A stretch of DNA of 64,000 nt from Bradyrhizobium sp. SZCCHNS1050. Its GTDB lineage: Bacteria; Pseudomonadota; Alphaproteobacteria; Rhizobiales; Xanthobacteraceae. The DNA is taken from assembly GCF_032484785.1 (NCBI RefSeq), contig NZ_JAUETR010000001.1:3847501-3911500 (forward strand), read 5' to 3'. Below are positions 62,104 through 64,000 of this stretch, piece after piece; position 1 is the stretch's first letter, and each line of letters opens with the position of its first letter. The translations under genes and the position numbers were made by a program. The notes under the pieces were generated by a model. That model saw nothing but the letters and a program-made list of their open reading frames with translations. It was not told the origin of the DNA and made no database searches.

Positions 62104-62109
62104 CTCCCC

Positions 62110-63825
62110 TCAGAAGCTGATCCGGGCCAGCGACATCGCGCTGAACCACGGGCGGGTGTTGCCGGCAACGGCCTGGCTGACGCCGGACAGCGGCGCCGTC
62201 AGCGCGACGCTCGACTGGAACATCACGTTGCGGCTCATGAAATACTTCACCGTCAAATTGACCTCGTAGCCGAGCAGATGCCCGGCCAGCGTCGAGGTGG
62301 TGCCGCCGATATTGTTGAGCTGCTGCGCCTGGAACAGCCAGGCCTGCGGCACGAGCTCCCATTGCGGCGCCGGCCGCAGGATCGCCTGCAGGCGATGGGC
62401 GATCAGGTTGGTGTCCTGAAACAGCTTGTAGTGGTTCAGCCCCTGCACCCATTCCTCGCCGGTGCCGCCCGACAACAGCGGATCCCAGCGCTCATAGGTC
62501 CGCGTCGCCGGATTGTCGCCGCTGAATCCGGACAGCCGATAGCTCAAAGTGGGGCGCCACAGCGCCTCGTTGAAGGTGTAGCCCGCCTCGACATAGCCGC
62601 CCCAGGCGCGCATCGGAAACGCGTTGCGGTCGTTCCATTGCAACGCCAGCTCCGTCTTCGCATAGGGACCGGACGCGCCGATGGCCGGCGTCCAGTAATA
62701 GCGCACGTCGGCGACCTGCAGCCCCTGGCGCGTGCCCTGCGCCGTCGCCGTGTACCAGCCGTAGTCGGAGCGCGGCACGGTCAGATAGGTCAGTCCGAGC
62801 TGATGCGGCGTGCCCAGGCCCGTCTCGAGGTTCGCACCGGCGATGACGGTGTGGGTATCGATCGCCGGCAGCTCGTCGGGGGCGAGACGGAAGGCCTCGA
62901 ATTTCGTGGTGTTGTAGCGAGCCTGCGCGAGGAACAAACTGTCGGCAGCCCAGCGCGGATTGAGCTGCAGCGCGGCGCGGTCAAAACCGTTGGCTGCCGT
63001 GATCCTGATCAGCATGCCGTCGGCAATCTGGAACGGCTGCCGTCCGCCGGACAGGTTGATCACCAGCCGCGAGCCGTCGTCGCCCGTGATCCCCGTGACG
63101 AGGCCCGCATAGGCGTCCTCGATCGCGCCATGGCGGCGCGGGCCGGTGACGAACAGGTCCGTGCCGGTCGAGCCGCTGGCCAGATAGGAGAGGCTGCCAT
63201 AGGCATAGATGTTGTTGCCGACCGGTCCGATGCCCTGCAGCCCGCCCTCCAGCGCGGCTTCGCCGAACGACGACCAGCCGGCGCCGGCCGGTCCCTTGGC
63301 GAGTGGATTGGCGCCGACGAAGGCCTGCGGCCGGCCATACCAGGCATCGTGATTGGCGTAGCCGAGCGTCGCGGCCGTCAGCTTGAGCTTCAGCAGGCTG
63401 TCGTCGCCCTGATGAAGATAGGGGAAATCGACGCGGCCCGGATCCGCCTGCAGCCGGTCGCCGACGACGACGCTGAGCTCGACCGCAACGCCGCCGGTGT
63501 TGCCGTCGACGTAGTTGATCGAGGCCGTGGCCACGCCGGGGATGCGCTTCACCTTGCCGAGCCCGAAATCGACCATCAGGTCGTGAAGCTGCGACCCCGG
63601 ATAGATGTTGAGTGCCCGCCGAATGCGATCCTCGAACGCGACCCGCTGCGCCCCACTGGGCACCACGCCCGACAGCACCAGACGCACCGACTCGATCGGC
63701 CGGTTCTCGAACGTGGGCCCCAGTGCCTGGGCGCCGGCGGCAGAAACGAGCAGCAGCGAGAACAGCCACGCCGCCAGGTGCGGACCGAGGCCTCCGCGCA
63801 TTGGGAGACGTCTGCCGTCCGGCAT
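62110..63825 (-). CDS. outer-membrane beta-barrel protein with N-terminal POTRA-like domain
   Basis: This 571-residue protein has a signal peptide (LAAWLFSLLLVSAAGAQALG) and then a ~90-residue alpha/beta domain resembling a POTRA: IESVRLVLSGVVPSGAQRVA, FEDRIRRALNIYPGSQLHDL, KVKRIPGVATASINYVD. The rest alternates aromatic and polar residues as in beta strands (YVEAGYTFNEALWRPTLSYR, EVNLTVKYFMSRNVMFQSSV) and ends in Phe (SLARISF), the outer-membrane signature. It may be a two-partner-secretion-like or alginate-export-like barrel; neither is certain. ATG 63825 is chosen, 63801 is possible. It is followed by the SDR gene. Confidence 0.7.
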   Translation of the reverse strand: MPDGRRLPMRGGLGPHLAAWLFSLLLVSAAGAQALGPTFENRPIESVRLVLSGVVPSGAQRVAFEDRIRRALNIYPGSQLHDLMVDFGLGKVKRIPGVATASINYVDGNTGGVAVELSVVVGDRLQADPGRVDFPYLHQGDDSLLKLKLTAATLGYANHDAWYGRPQAFVGANPLAKGPAGAGWSSFGEAALEGGLQGIGPVGNNIYAYGSLSYLASGSTGTDLFVTGPRRHGAIEDAYAGLVTGITGDDGSRLVINLSGGRQPFQIADGMLIRITAANGFDRAALQLNPRWAADSLFLAQARYNTTKFEAFRLAPDELPAIDTHTVIAGANLETGLGTPHQLGLTYLTVPRSDYGWYTATAQGTRQGLQVADVRYYWTPAIGASGPYAKTELALQWNDRNAFPMRAWGGYVEAGYTFNEALWRPTLSYRLSGFSGDNPATRTYERWDPLLSGGTGEEWVQGLNHYKLFQDTNLIAHRLQAILRPAPQWELVPQAWLFQAQQLNNIGGTTSTLAGHLLGYEVNLTVKYFMSRNVMFQSSVALTAPLSGVSQAVAGNTRPWFSAMSLARISF

Positions 63826-63966
63826 GGCTCTGCCACCAGCTCATTGCGTGGTCCGATGATCGGCGAGGCCAAGGTAGCGCGATTGATCTTGATCAACCAG
63901 AGCGAAATGTGCCGCAGGCCACCCATCCGGTCCGCGCCGCTGCAGCGAGAGCGACCGGACGGACTC

Positions 63967-64000
63967 ATGGACGTGCTTTTGGCGAGGCTCGCCGTTGGAG
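63967..64000 (+). CDS. possible start of a gene cut by the window edge
   Basis: An ATG at 63967 opens a frame (MDVLLARLAVG) that runs to the window end. There is no strong ribosome site and only eleven codons are visible, so it may be chance. The rest of 63826-64000 shows no feature. Confidence 0.15.
   Translation, partial: MDVLLARLAVG

Noticed and set aside
1..64000. CRISPR arrays, insertion sequences, rRNA genes
   Set aside because: No regularly spaced short repeats, transposase motifs or rRNA-like stretches were seen; the repeats present are isolated palindromes.

Overview
The window looks like chromosome of a high-GC alphaproteobacterium of the Bradyrhizobium/Rhodopseudomonas group. The support is the high-GC codon usage with long antisense open frames, a chpT histidine phosphotransferase, an EipA/DUF1134 protein, a kaiC-kaiB-HWE kinase operon, a hybrid cheA-W-Y-B-R operon, and several intergenic palindromes of the kind scattered through bradyrhizobial genomes. 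Species assignment is inference. No rRNA, CRISPR array or insertion sequence was recognised.

Layout. (1) 1-6102, minus strand: a heavy-metal (Cu/Ag-type) efflux cluster with a His/Met-rich Spy/CpxP-like protein (cut by the window edge), CusA-type RND pump, CusB-type adaptor with two metal-binding modules, a FixH/YtkA-like protein and a Cys/Met-rich exported protein. (2) 6272-33626: a 27.4-kb genomic island between exact 47-bp direct repeats, one being the 3' half of an intact tRNA-Val(CAC) gene at 33582-33656. It carries a tyrosine integrase, a small DNA-binding protein, a Ti-type TraA relaxase, a TraD-like protein and, between traA and traD, a sequence matching Q/Ti-type oriT. No type IV secretion genes are present, so it reads as an integrative mobilizable element. 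(3) Its cargo is two tandem modules with the same chassis: a ~950-residue winged-helix/NB-ARC (STAND) regulator on minus, enzymes and an aldo/keto reductase on minus, a divergent AraC regulator on plus, then plus-strand enzymes. In module 1 (11999-19341) the aldo/keto reductase and AraC gene are decayed and the cargo is a DJ-1/PfpI protein, an ABM protein and two exported alpha/beta hydrolases. In module 2 (19521-32942) all is intact and the cargo is an ABM protein, a VOC protein, an isoquinoline-oxidoreductase-like molybdenum enzyme with a cytochrome, an MFS exporter and a CRP/thioredoxin-reductase-like fusion. (4) 33656-38322: core genes (coiled-coil membrane protein, EipA, YHS protein, CysQ, ChpT). 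(5) 38566-44396: cheA-W-Y-B-R without a chemoreceptor. (6) 44613-49723: kaiC-kaiB-HWE kinase, then DUF2252 and a single-domain response regulator on the other strand. (7) 49830-52135: DUF350, a DUF1190-like protein and a glutathionylspermidine-synthase-like ATP-grasp protein, an order like E. coli yjfL-yjfM-yjfC. (8) 52205-58152: a GntR regulator divergent from an ABC importer, an Asp/Glu-racemase/AMDase-fold enzyme and a hydantoinase. (9) 58749-63825: a phospholipase-D-like protein with a histone-H1-like tail, an exported SDR enzyme and an outer-membrane beta-barrel protein.

How it fits together. The flanks hold signalling genes (ChpT, Che, Kai, HWE kinase) and an uptake/hydrolysis operon. 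The island looks like a mobile redox and detoxification cassette under two layers of control (STAND regulator plus AraC regulator). The duplicated, half-decayed chassis and a 19-bp motif shared downstream of both AraC copies are the most distinctive signals. All functional calls rest on reading sequence and motifs; no database search was run.
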